Of a DNA stretch of 64,000 bases, positions 1 to 10,800 are shown in pieces. The stretch spans positions 83,136,162-83,200,161 of the forward strand of contig JAAALK010000079.1 in NCBI GenBank assembly GCA_019279435.1, given 5' to 3'. This DNA is from Zizania palustris (Eukaryota > Streptophyta > Magnoliopsida > Poales > Poaceae). The position numbers and the translations under genes are program-made. The notes under the pieces are model-generated. The model was given only the letters and a program-made list of their open reading frames with translations. It was not told the DNA's origin and made no database searches. Within the stretch, counting starts at the first letter, position 1, and each line of letters starts with the position of its first letter.

Positions 1-230
1 CTTCGAAAGTATGTCGTGTGGTTCCTATCCTCCGACCCCCCTTTGTGGGTGGGGGATCCTTTACTGTAGAAAAGGGTTCACCAGGCACAATGATGCTCCG
101 AACAACCAGATGCTTCGAATTACACTTATCATTTGTACTTTGGTATTACTACCTCGCGACTCCCTCTTTCTTTTTTTTCTTTTTTCTTTGCATGGATCTT
201 TGACAAAGTCGGAGCATGAAACCCATAGTT

Positions 231-700
231 TGGCCACCTTCAGCTCTTGTACAGATAGTTCGCACCCGAGGGCCAAAAAATCTGTTTGTTTTCAAAGTCC
301 TTAGACTCTTCTACGGATCCTAACAAGGCAGAGCCTGGAATCCGTAGGGTGGCCACCTTCGGCTCTTTTACAGATACTTCGTACCCGGAGGCCGAAAGTC
401 TGTTTTTTAAAGTCCTTAGACTCTTCTACGAATCCTAACAAGCCGGAGCCTGGAATCCGTAGGGTGGCCACCTTCGGCTCTTTTATAGATACGTCGTACA
501 CGGAGGCCGAAAGTCTATTTTTTAAAGTCCTTAGACTCTTCTACGGATCCTAACAAGCCGGAGCCTGGAATCCGTAGGGTGGCCACCTTCGGCTCTTTTA
601 CAGATACTTCGTACCCGGAGGCCGAAAGTCTGTTTTTTTTTAAAGTCCTTAGACTCTTCTACGTATCCTAACAAGCCGGAGCCTGGAATCCGTAGGGTGG
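231..700. repeat. Tandem repeat, ~116-bp unit, in the 3' non-coding region of element B
   Basis: Four consecutive units begin with GGCCACCTTCGGCTCTT or a close variant at about 231, 351, 466 and 581, giving a period of 115-120 bp. A truncated fifth end lies near 700. Each unit contains the words CTTCGTACCC, AGTCCTTAGACTCTTCTACG and GAGCCTGGAATCCGTAGGGT. The array lies between the integrase stop codon and the 3' LTR (off-window). The same GGCCACCTTCGGCTC seed starts the shorter-period array of the sister element A at 7289-7650. Bases 1-230 and 700-889 are non-coding element DNA with nothing further recognised. Confidence 0.85.
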
Positions 701-889
701 TAGCGGAGCCCTTGAACCAATGGTTCGCAGGTAGCTGCCTGGGTCTTAAGAAAAATGCTTGACTCTGCAAGCATCTCCATCCTCCCGATGCGTCCATCAG
801 GAGTAAGGGATGTTCGAAGAGCAAACAAAATCCAACCCTTCTCTTTATTTTATAGAAAGGAAAACTTTACAAGGGATTACAAGGAGCCC

Positions 890-3685
890 CTAAGCGAAAT
901 AACGCTTAAGGTGCTCCGCATGCCATGCATGCTTCAACTCTTCCCCTTCTAGATTAGCTAATTTAAACGATCCGGGGCGCCCTGAGCGTAAGATAACATA
1001 TGGTCCTTCCCATTTGTTTCCTAGCTTCCCCGGAGCTATTACACTTCGCAACACTAGATGACCAGGTTTTAGCTCATTTAGATTTATCTTCGGGTCATAC
1101 CATGTCTTTGTGTGGTCCTGGTACTTAGTCAGATTGGCGACAGCTCGAAGCCTTGTTTCTTCTGACAAATCCAGCGAAGTGCTCCTGTCACCTTCGTCTC
1201 CAGGTTGAACTACGTGAAGGGATCCACCTCTGAGCTCCGTCGGAGTCATGGCCTCATCTCCGAATAGTAATCTAAATGGGGTGAAACCTGTGGACCTGGT
1301 TTGAGTGGTTCGAATGGACCACAAGATTTTAGGGAGCTCTTCGACCCACAGTCCCTTGGCCAAGCCAACGATTCAGCGATTCAGCCCGGAGAGGATGTTC
1401 CCGTTGGCTCGCTCAATGGCTCTGATGGATTGTGGATGGCGCACTGCAGTGAAGCACAACTTAATGCCCAGATCTTCACAAAATGCTTGGAAGGTGTCAG
1501 CTTCGAACTGGGTTCCATTATCCACCGTCAACTCCCTTGGCACTCCGAACCTGCATATAATGTTCTGCCAGAAAAATTTTTGCACATTCCTCGAGGTGAT
1601 AGCTGTCAATGGCTCCGCTTCAACCCACTTTGAGAAATACTCAATTGCTACTACCGCAAACTTCAAGCCGCCTTTTGCCATTGGGAAAGGTCCTATGAGG
1701 TCCATGCCCCATCTAGCCATTGGCCACACTGGGGCAATAACTTGAAGCTGGGCTGGCGGGCGATGGCTTCGTCTACCCATCCATTGGCAGCCTTGGCATG
1801 TTCGAACCAGTTCCTCCGCATCTCTTACTATAGTTGGCCAATAAAACCCTTGCCGAAGCGTCTTGCCAGCTAGTGCACGAGGGGCTAAATGACCTCTGCG
1901 CAAGCCTTCGTGGATGTCTCGAAGTATGTCTTGACCTTCGGGCTGGGAGATGCATCTAAGTAGAGGTGAACATACTCCAGCTTTGTATAAAACTCTGTCG
2001 ATAAGCTTGTAATTTCGAGCTCTTGCTTGCAACCTTCGGGCTTCTGGACCTTCGAGAGGGTCTATGCTACTTTGCAACATGTTCATAATCGGAGCCCGCC
2101 AATCGGTAATCGGAATGCACAGTACTTCCGAAGAGGGTAACTGAACAGCTGTTGGCTGCACTAGTTCTTCGTAGAAAGCACCCTCCAGAAGGTCCACCGC
2201 CCCTGCTGCAGCCTTTGCAAGAATATCTACAAGTTGATTCTCTGCACGAGGGATACTCCGAACTGTAAATCCTCTGAATGCTGCTTCGGCCTTGCGGATT
2301 TCTTCAAGGTATCATGCTAGATGTGGATTCTTTGCTTGAAAGCTTTTATCAACATGCCCTGCGACGACTTGGGAATCTGTCTTAATCACTATCCTTGCGG
2401 CTCCGAGCACTTTAGCCTTTCGGTGGCCTAGCAGGATTCCTTCGTACTCGGCGATGTTATTAGTGGTTCTGAAGTTGAGCCTCGCAGAATACATGGCCTT
2501 CTGCCCTGATGGTGATATGATGACGGCCCCTGCTCCGGCACCGGATGCTTGATAAGCTCCGTCAGAAAATAGTGTCCATAAACCTTCGAAGGGTTCTTCC
2601 GGGAACCAAATAGCAGATGGAGTCCACTCTGCTATGAAATCGGCTATGATTTGGGATTTAATAGCTGTTCTTGCCGTGAAGGAGATTCCGAAGGGTGCTA
2701 GCTCGACCGCCCATTTTTCAATCCTACCCGTAGAATCTTTGTTTCGGAGCATATCTCCAAGAGGATACGATGTAGGGACGATCAGGTTATGCGCCAAGAA
2801 TAATGCCTTAGCTTTCGCGAGGCCATTACTAGGGCATAAGCAAACTTCTCGAGCTCGGAGTATCTGACTTTAGCTCCGGACAATGCCTCCGACACAAAAT
2901 AAACTAGGTTCTGCACCAGCTTTCCTTTAAGCTCGACTTCTCGGACCAATACTGCACTTACTGCTGAACATGTTGCTGCAAGATATAGGAGCAGTGTTTC
3001 TTCTGGAAGGGGAACGGTCAAAGTTGATAATCTTCCGAGGTTTGCTTTTATATCATCGAAGCTCTTTTGACACTCCGGTGTCCAACTAAAGCTTTCAGAC
3101 CCCTTTAATGCTTTGAAAATTGGGAGGCTCCGCTCTGTTGACCTGGCCAGGAACCTGCTAAGTGTTGTGAGCCTTCCTGCTAGCTTCTGCACTTGCTTCA
3201 AATTCTCTGGTGGAGCCATCCTTTGTAGTGCGCTTATCTGTGTTGGGATAGCTTCGATTCCCCTGCTCGAAATTAAGTACCCTAGCAGCTTTCCTGCTTG
3301 TGCCCGAATATACATTTTTCCGGGTTGAGGCGTACTCCACATGCTTGGAGGCTCTCAAATGTTTCAGCTAGGTCTAGGCTATGTTGGTGCTTTCGAGCAC
3401 TTTTTATTACAATATCATCCATATAGGCCTCGACATTCCGGCCTATCTGATGACCTAGAGCCTTAGCTATTAAACGTGAAAAGGTGGCTCCGGCATTCCA
3501 AAAGGCATTCTTACATAACAGAATACTCCGGAAGGAGTTATAAAGCTGTTCTTGGCTTCGTTTCGCGTTTCAGCCATACTTGATGATACCCAGAATAAGC
3601 GTCGAGGAAACTTAGCAATTCGGAGCCGGCTGTGGAATCCACAAGCTGATCTATTCGGGGCATCAGGTAGGGGTCTCGCGGGCAT
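890..3685 (-). pseudogene. Broken pol of Gypsy element B (RT - RNase H - integrase)
   Basis: Reading right to left on the minus strand, the fragments correspond to the end of reverse transcriptase (3685-2800), RNase H, the second archaeal-type RNase H (2797-2200) and integrase (2197-890, ending in the LKRYFA terminus also seen in A). Integrase shows an HHCC-type zinc finger with CQGCQW, and a catalytic core with GMDLIG, TVDNGTQF and an NGAVER-like segment altered to IRAIER. The frame is broken by a shift near 2790, a stop near 2310, and a TGA near 1373 where A has an arginine codon, so CGA to TGA is likely. In RT the highly conserved LRNAG segment after MPFG is damaged. This is a non-functional remnant. 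Confidence 0.88.
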
Positions 3686-3688
3686 GCT

Positions 3689-4688
3689 NNNNNNNNNNNN
3701 NNNNNNNNNNNNNNNNNNNNNNNNNNNNNNNNNNNNNNNNNNNNNNNNNNNNNNNNNNNNNNNNNNNNNNNNNNNNNNNNNNNNNNNNNNNNNNNNNNNN
3801 NNNNNNNNNNNNNNNNNNNNNNNNNNNNNNNNNNNNNNNNNNNNNNNNNNNNNNNNNNNNNNNNNNNNNNNNNNNNNNNNNNNNNNNNNNNNNNNNNNNN
3901 NNNNNNNNNNNNNNNNNNNNNNNNNNNNNNNNNNNNNNNNNNNNNNNNNNNNNNNNNNNNNNNNNNNNNNNNNNNNNNNNNNNNNNNNNNNNNNNNNNNN
4001 NNNNNNNNNNNNNNNNNNNNNNNNNNNNNNNNNNNNNNNNNNNNNNNNNNNNNNNNNNNNNNNNNNNNNNNNNNNNNNNNNNNNNNNNNNNNNNNNNNNN
4101 NNNNNNNNNNNNNNNNNNNNNNNNNNNNNNNNNNNNNNNNNNNNNNNNNNNNNNNNNNNNNNNNNNNNNNNNNNNNNNNNNNNNNNNNNNNNNNNNNNNN
4201 NNNNNNNNNNNNNNNNNNNNNNNNNNNNNNNNNNNNNNNNNNNNNNNNNNNNNNNNNNNNNNNNNNNNNNNNNNNNNNNNNNNNNNNNNNNNNNNNNNNN
4301 NNNNNNNNNNNNNNNNNNNNNNNNNNNNNNNNNNNNNNNNNNNNNNNNNNNNNNNNNNNNNNNNNNNNNNNNNNNNNNNNNNNNNNNNNNNNNNNNNNNN
4401 NNNNNNNNNNNNNNNNNNNNNNNNNNNNNNNNNNNNNNNNNNNNNNNNNNNNNNNNNNNNNNNNNNNNNNNNNNNNNNNNNNNNNNNNNNNNNNNNNNNN
4501 NNNNNNNNNNNNNNNNNNNNNNNNNNNNNNNNNNNNNNNNNNNNNNNNNNNNNNNNNNNNNNNNNNNNNNNNNNNNNNNNNNNNNNNNNNNNNNNNNNNN
4601 NNNNNNNNNNNNNNNNNNNNNNNNNNNNNNNNNNNNNNNNNNNNNNNNNNNNNNNNNNNNNNNNNNNNNNNNNNNNNNNNNNNNNNNN
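3689..4688. other. Assembly gap of exactly 1000 N
   Basis: The run of N is exactly 1000 long, which suggests a placeholder. By structure it should contain the 3' LTR of element A (about 495 bp), the 5' exons of A's antisense gene, a GTAAG target duplication, and about 549 bp of element B. That adds up to more than 1000 bp. Confidence 0.97.
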
Positions 4689-6368
4689 GCTCAAAAAGAT
4701 ATTCATATTGAAGATACTGCAGGTATGACGGAGTCTCAGGCTAACATTGAAGAAGTGAGAACTCTGGATGCTCAAGAAGAAGAGCAATTCGAAGCCCCTA
4801 CGACTGAAGGTGAAGTCGAAGTTACTACAACTTCAGTTTTGGATGAAGGGAGGACTGTTCAAGGAGATACTCCGGCAGTTGAAGTTTTAACTTTGGATTC
4901 AGACGAAGACCTTACCTTCGATCCTCCGAGCAGTCCGATGCTCGCTCGCCCCCAAAATGTCGAAGGTAAACTTCGCATGATTTTCTTGTTCTTTTCTGCA
5001 AAATTATACAATGTATAATACCTTTGCTTTTGCAGAGCCCTCTTCCGTGGAAAAAGTGTGTCGCGAAGATCCAATTCAAGGGCCTTTGACAACTTCGGAG
5101 CCTCACCCGGAAGTTGCTCAACAGGGGCCTGGAAGGGGTAAAAGACATATAGAACCTCTCCCTGCTCAAGGATCAACTTCGTCTGAATCAACAGACGAAA
5201 GTCAATCTACTGAGGGGGGCCATCTACTGAAGCTCCAAAGACCTCAGCAGAACGCTCTGGAGCTTCGCCAAGCAGGGATGACCAAGAAGCTTCGGCAATG
5301 CTCCCTCTTTTAACTCCTTTTTTGGAGCAAAGAACCGGGCTTCGGACTCTGCTCAAACCTTTAGGTCGAGTCAGTCGCGAAGTCGGGGAGACGGAGCTGG
5401 TAGCTATTTTAAGCAGGGCGAAGAGTTCGGAGCTAAACGTTGCCATGGAACGAGCAGCCTACCAGGTACGGTACACCTTCGAACCAATAACAAATTATAC
5501 ATGAATAATTTCTTACTTCAGTTTTTTCTTTTTTTAGCAAGCGGTCTTGGCCCGCGCTGCAACTTTATCAGGCGAACACGAAATTGCTCAGCTTCGGGAA
5601 GAAAACGAAGCTCTTCAGCGCAACTTGTCTTTCTCCGAAGCTAGAGTGGTTCAAATGGATAATATAATATCAACAGAGCGAAGGGCCAGATAGGGTTTGG
5701 AGGCTGCAAATAAGGAGCTCGAAGCAGAAAGGATTGTGCTTCGAGCGGAAAACGAAAGGGTGCGGTTGGAGCATGCTAATGCGGGGTCCGAGCTTGTGAG
5801 GCTCCAAGAGGAAGCTAGCCAACTCCTAAATCAGAAGAATACTTTAACTACGGAGAATGCTAGGCTTTCCGGAGTTCTACAAGAAACGACTTCGAGCAAG
5901 GATGCATTAATTGAAGAAAAGCTTAAGTCCGGGAAGGTAGCTACGGAGGTCATAGAACAGATGCTAGGTGTTCTGGAGTACTTCGGTACTACTGGATCAC
6001 TTCCTTCAGATGACAACGTCACTCTGCTGCGCCGGTTAAAAAGGATCCAAGGAGCAGCGAAGCAAATGAAGACGGCAGGCATTCGTTACGGAGAACTCTC
6101 CGGACAGGTGTCTGCCATCGGACTACTTCGTTACTACGAGGAATTGGGCCGAACAATCACTCCGAGCGCAGAGGGCCCTATTACCTTCGACGACGAGCGG
6201 CTTCTGACTCCTTCCGAAGGCGTGACTGCTGCCTGGCAGGCTTTCCAAGCTTCATGGAGAGCTGAAGGTCGCACTGCGATCAAGGCTTGGATCGACGAAG
6301 GTCAACGCCAGAAGCAAGTTCGGAACCAAGCTTCAAGCAGTCAACCTCCTCCGAACCCGCAGGTTTAG
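4689..6368 (+). pseudogene. Antisense, intron-containing gene of element A (coiled-coil protein, 3' part)
   Basis: This gene lies on the strand opposite gag-pol and converges with it. Its 5' end is in the gap. Three exons are readable: up to 4965, 5036-5465 and 5538-6368. The introns are 4966-5035 (GTAAAC...TTGCAG) and 5466-5537 (GTACGG...TTTTAG), and splice phases match across both junctions. The protein begins acidic and disordered (many E, D, S, T). It then forms a long heptad-rich coiled coil (REENEAL, LEAANKELEAERIVLRAENE region) and ends in a conserved-looking globular tail rich in R and W. A G6 run near 5213-5218 shifts the frame, and TAG at 5691 interrupts exon 3, so this copy is broken. 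Antisense genes of this kind are known in Tat-group Gypsy elements; their function is not established. A PMD-like 5' domain is possible by analogy with D3 but cannot be seen here. Confidence 0.75.
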
Positions 6369-6507
6369 GAATAATTTAGGATTTTTGACTATGTAAATCT
6401 TCGTGTTTATGAACCTTTATCAATGAAAATTTGTTTATCATATTTTTAGGCTTTGTCTCATACGAAAGATACGAAGTGTTAGAAATTAACGACGAACTTC
6501 GCTCATT

Positions 6508-6927
6508 ATGGAACACCTTCGAACTTCTAAAGACTTACAAGCATCCTCGATTTTAATTCCTCGAGATGACTCCGGCGTAATTGTGCCCGAAGTAATCAAA
6601 GATGTATTGCCTTATATTAAAGAGGAAGAAAAAGAGGTTAACGTAAACACTTCGTCTTCTGAAGACACTATTTGGTCTGAAGATGAAGATGAAGTTCAAA
6701 ATAAAAGATCTGAAGATCTTAGAAGCTGGGAAAGAAGCCCCGAACGGCTTCGAACTTGGGCCGAGCTTCAGCAAGAACAAAAAGATTTTAGAACTTCGAA
6801 GGGGGGCAAGAGAGTTAAACGCGAAGTTGTTAGAACTCCCAGTGCTGGAACTAGTCGTTCCACCCCTAGCTCTAGGGACCGAAGAGGTCTTCGGTTCCTT
6901 CTTGGTATAGATACCAATTTTTCATAA
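6508..6927 (+). CDS. Small antisense ORF of element A, unknown function
   Basis: An uninterrupted 139-codon frame starts with ATG 140 bp downstream of the stop of the antisense coiled-coil gene, on the same strand. The predicted protein is strongly charged. An acidic middle (EEEKEV, SSSEDTIWSEDEDEV) is followed by a basic, Ser/Thr-rich tail (KGGKRVKREV, SAGTSRSTPSSRDRRG). No domain is recognised. The base composition and CTTCG-rich wording match the rest of element A, so it belongs to the element. It could be a second antisense gene, an alternative last exon of the upstream gene, or chance. Its persistence without stops while the upstream exon has one is the main reason to list it. Bases 6928-7288 hold no further recognised feature. 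Confidence 0.4.
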   Translation: MEHLRTSKDLQASSILIPRDDSGVIVPEVIKDVLPYIKEEEKEVNVNTSSSEDTIWSEDEDEVQNKRSEDLRSWERSPERLRTWAELQQEQKDFRTSKGGKRVKREVVRTPSAGTSRSTPSSRDRRGLRFLLGIDTNFS

Positions 6928-7288
6928 TGTAATCTGTAAACACATTCGTTTGAATAATGAATACCGATTTAAAATTGTCTCCATATTTACTAGCCCCTCT
7001 TTGGGTATAAGCAACTTCGAAATGTATTCAAAGATGGTTATGCGCAAAGAAAAACTTCGGAGTACAATTTTTTGGGGGTTCGGAGCCCCTCTGCAATTTA
7101 AAGATCTTTTAAAATCTTATAAAATGTCTTCGACTATTTGTAATCGGAAGAATGGCAATTTAGTACCTTTGTTTTATGAAAGAAATCACTTGAGATAACT
7201 TTCAAGATACTTTAGTATCTTAGATAATTTGTCACTTTGGATTGTGTTAACAGACATTCGAAGCTCATGGCTCAAATTCTGTTTTGCT

Positions 7289-7650
7289 TTAGCCACCTTC
7301 GGCTTATTTTTGCGATCTCTGTCGAACCAATGGTTCGGAGTTTGCAATGGTCTCTTTGGACACTTTTTACGGATGTCTACCAGCCAATGGCTTGGACTCC
7401 GTATGTTTTGGCCACCTTCGGCTCTTTTTGCGGAAGTCTACCAGCCAATGGCTTGGACTTCGCAGGATTTGGCCACCTTCGGCTCTTTTTACGGAAGTCT
7501 ACCAGCCAATGGCTTGGACTCCGCAGGTTTTGGCCACATTCGGCTCTTTTTACGGAAGTCTACCAGCCAATGGCTTGGACTCCGTATGATGTGGTTTTGG
7601 GCTCTTTTACGGATGCCTACAAGCCGGTGGCTTGGACTCCGGATTATGTC
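7289..7650. repeat. Tandem repeat, ~61-bp unit, in the 3' non-coding region of element A
   Basis: About six units with a period near 61 bp carry GGCCACCTTCGGCTCTTTTT, ACGGAAGTCTACCAGCC and AATGGCTTGGACTCCG. The best-matching units start near 7411, 7472 and 7533; the outer ones are degenerate. The array lies between the gag-pol stop and the convergent antisense genes. Its start word is the same as that of the 116-bp array of element B, so the two arrays share an ancestor but expanded with different units. The region 7651-7848 is non-coding 3' flank of pol. Confidence 0.85.
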
Positions 7651-7848
7651 AGCCCCCACGTCGGAAGCTTCGAACTTGCAGGTTCGAAGTCTGAAAATAC
7701 AACCCAGCTTCATGACACTTCCCTCTTGGTCGACCCCGCGGTTCCAGTGCGTCCACTCGGAAGCTGGAAGTCTATGAGGGGAAGGCACTATCAGGATCAT
7801 ATGCTTTATTAATTTAGAAGATGATTACAAGCGAATTACAAGGAGCCC

Positions 7849-10800
7849 TTATGCGAAGTATCGCTTTAGGTGCTCCGCATGCCAAGTATGTGCTAACTCT
7901 TCACCTTCTAAATTAGCTAACTTAAAGGAGCCAGGGCGCCCTGAACGGACAATTAGGTATGGACCTTCCCATTTATTTCCTAACTTCTCTGGTGCTATAA
8001 TGCTTCGTAGAACAAGATGACCCGGTCTTAGTTCATTGAGCTTAACCTTTGGGTCAAACCAAGCCTTCGTTTGCTGATGATACTTTGATAAATTTGCTAC
8101 AGCTCGAAGTCTTGTTTCTTCTGATAAATCTAACGAAGCTTGTCGTTCTTCTTCAATGTTCGGTTCGGTGCTGCGAAATGATCCTCCTTTGAGCTCCGTC
8201 GAAGTCATAGCTTCATCTCCGAGTAGTAGTCTGAACGGAGTAAAACCTGTGGACCTTGTTTGCGTAGTCCGAATGGACCACAAAATCTTCGGAAGCTCTT
8301 CGGTCCACAGTCCCTTGGTTAATCCTACTATCCTTCGATTTAGGCCTGACAAAATATTTCCATTGGCTCGCTCTACGGCTCCATTAGACTGAGGATGCCT
8401 CACTGCAGCAAAACAAAACTGAATGCCTAGATCTTCGCAAAACTTTTTGAAGGGTTCTGCGTCGAACTGTGTTCCATTATCAACTGTGAGGTATCTAGGC
8501 ACTCCGAACCGGCAAATGATGTTCTTCCAGAAGAATTTCTGTACATTGTTCGAAGTGATAGCTGTTAAGGGTTCTGCTTCTACCCACTTAGAAAAATATT
8601 CAATAGCTACCACTGCGAACTTCAGATTTCCCTTGGCTACTGGAAAGGGACCAATTAAATCCATACCCCATCTGGCCATAGGCCATACCGGAGCAATGAC
8701 TTGAAGAGCTGTTGGTGGGCGATGACTCCGTCGACCCATCCACTGGCATCCTTGACAAGTGCGGACTAAGCTCTCCGCATCAGCTGTTATTGTAGGCCAA
8801 TAAAGCCAGTGGCGAAGTGTTTTTCCTGCCAAAGCTCTCGGGGCTAAATGGCTACCACAAAGGCCTTCATGAATTTCTCGAAGAATTTCTTGACCTTCGG
8901 CTTGAGATATACATCGGAGTAGAGGGGATCATACTCCGGCCTTGTATAAAATACCGTTGATTATTTGATAATTTCTGGCTCTAAGCTTTAATCTTGACAG
9001 CTGCGGCTCTTCGGGCAAATTTGTTCCTCCCTGTAAAAGTTCCATGATTGAATTTTTCCAATCTGCACTAGGAATGCAAAGAATCTCTGCAGAGGGAATT
9101 TGTGGCACCGAAGGTATATTGAGCTCCTCATAGAAAGCTTCTTCGGGCACATCCACAGCTCCTGCTGCAGCTTTTGCTAAGATGTCCGCTTGCACATTTT
9201 CTGCTCTTGGTATACTCCGAATGGAAATACCCTTGAAATGTGCTTCGATTTTACGGATTTCTTCTAAGTACTTTGCAAGCTGTGGATGCCGAACTTGGAA
9301 ACTTTTATCTATGTGCCCTGCTACTATGTGAGAATTTGTCTTTATAATTATTCTTGTAGCCCCTAGAGCACGTGCTTTTCGGAGTCCCAATAAAATTCCT
9401 TCATACTCCGCTATATTATTGGTAGACTTAAAGTTGAGTCTTGCGGAGTACATTGCTCTTTGCCCTGAAGGTGAAATCAACACTGCTCCAATGCCTGCTC
9501 CGGATGCTTGGAAGGCCCCATCGGAGTAAACAATCCAAACTCCGTCACTTGACTTCTCCGGAACCAAATTTGCAGGTGGAGTCCATTCTGCTACAAAATC
9601 TGCTAGGACTTGCGATTTGATTGCTGTCCTTGCCAAGAAAGATATGCCGAAGGATGCTAGCTCAACTGCCCACTTCTCAATCCTTCCAGTGGAATCTTTA
9701 CTTCGAAGCATATCTCCTAAAGGATACGAAGTTGGTACAATTACATTGTGTGCCAAAAAATAATGTCTTAGCTTCCTCGAAGCCATTATCAGAGCATAAA
9801 CGAACTTCTCAAGTTCGGAGTATCTTGTCTTCGCTCCTGATAATGCTTCGGATACAAAATAAACAGGATTTTGGACCAACTTCCCATTGAAATCCACTTC
9901 TCTGACAAGGACTGCGCTGACAGCAGAACCTGTAGCTGCAAGGTAAAGGAGTAGGGTTTCGTCCGCAGTAGGCACCGTGAGTGTAGCAAGATTACTGAGA
10001 TACTCTTTAATACCTTCAAAGCTTTTCTGACACTCCGATGTCCATGCAAAATCTTCGGACCCTTTCAATGCTTTAAATATAGGCAAGCTTCTCTCCGCAG
10101 ACCTTGATAAAAACCTGCTAAGTGCTGCCAGACGCCCAGTCAGCTTTTGCACTTGTTTTAAATTTTCCGGAGGAGCCATCTTTTGTAGCGCACTTATTTG
10201 AGTAGGGCTAGCTTCAATTCCCCTGCTTGAAACTAAATATCCTAACAACTTTCCAGCCTTAGCTCCGAAGATACATTTTTCGGGGTTAAGACGGATCCCA
10301 CATGCCCGAAGGCTATTGAATGTTTCTGCTAAATCTAGGCTATGCTGGTGCTTTAAAGCACTCTTTATTACAATATCATCCATATAGGCCTCCACATTGC
10401 GACCTAATTGATGACCTAGAGCCTTAGCAACTAACCTTGAAAAAGTAGCTCCGGCATTTCTTAAGCCGAAGGGCATTCTTACATAACAGAAGACTCCCGA
10501 AGGAGTTACGAAGCTTGTCTTGATTTCATCTTCGCGCTTCAACCATATTTGATGATAACCAGAATACGCGTCAAGGAAGCTTAATAACTCCGAACCTACG
10601 GTGGAGTCAACCAATTGATCAATTCGGGGCATGGGGTAGGGGTCACGTGGGCATGCTTTATTCAAGGATGTGAAATCAATGCACATGCGCCACTTCCCAG
10701 AATACTTCTTTCTGACGAAGACTGGGTTGGCTAACCATTCTGTGTGAGCCACTTCTCTGATAATCCCAGCCTTCAATAATTTCTCAACTTCGTCCTTCGC

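Larger units (their letters stand above)
1..3688 (-). mobile_element. Gypsy element B, left part (pol 3' half and 3' tandem repeats)
   Basis: This is the downstream half of a minus-strand Tat-group Gypsy retrotransposon. Its upstream half lies at 13794-16492. The two halves are separated by insertion of element A, whose left end is hidden in the assembly gap. The pol fragments are colinear with, and similar to, the A polyprotein: RT, RNase H, archaeal-type RNase H, then integrase, reading leftward. Relative to A, only the stretch equivalent to A positions 10658-11206 (549 bp) is missing between the two halves, as expected if it lies in the gap. The 3' LTR of B is outside the window. Confidence 0.85.

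Noticed and set aside
3552..5018. Open frames running through the N block
   Set aside because: Only apparent: N bases carry no stop codons. The part right of 4689 is real but is described as the antisense gene exon.
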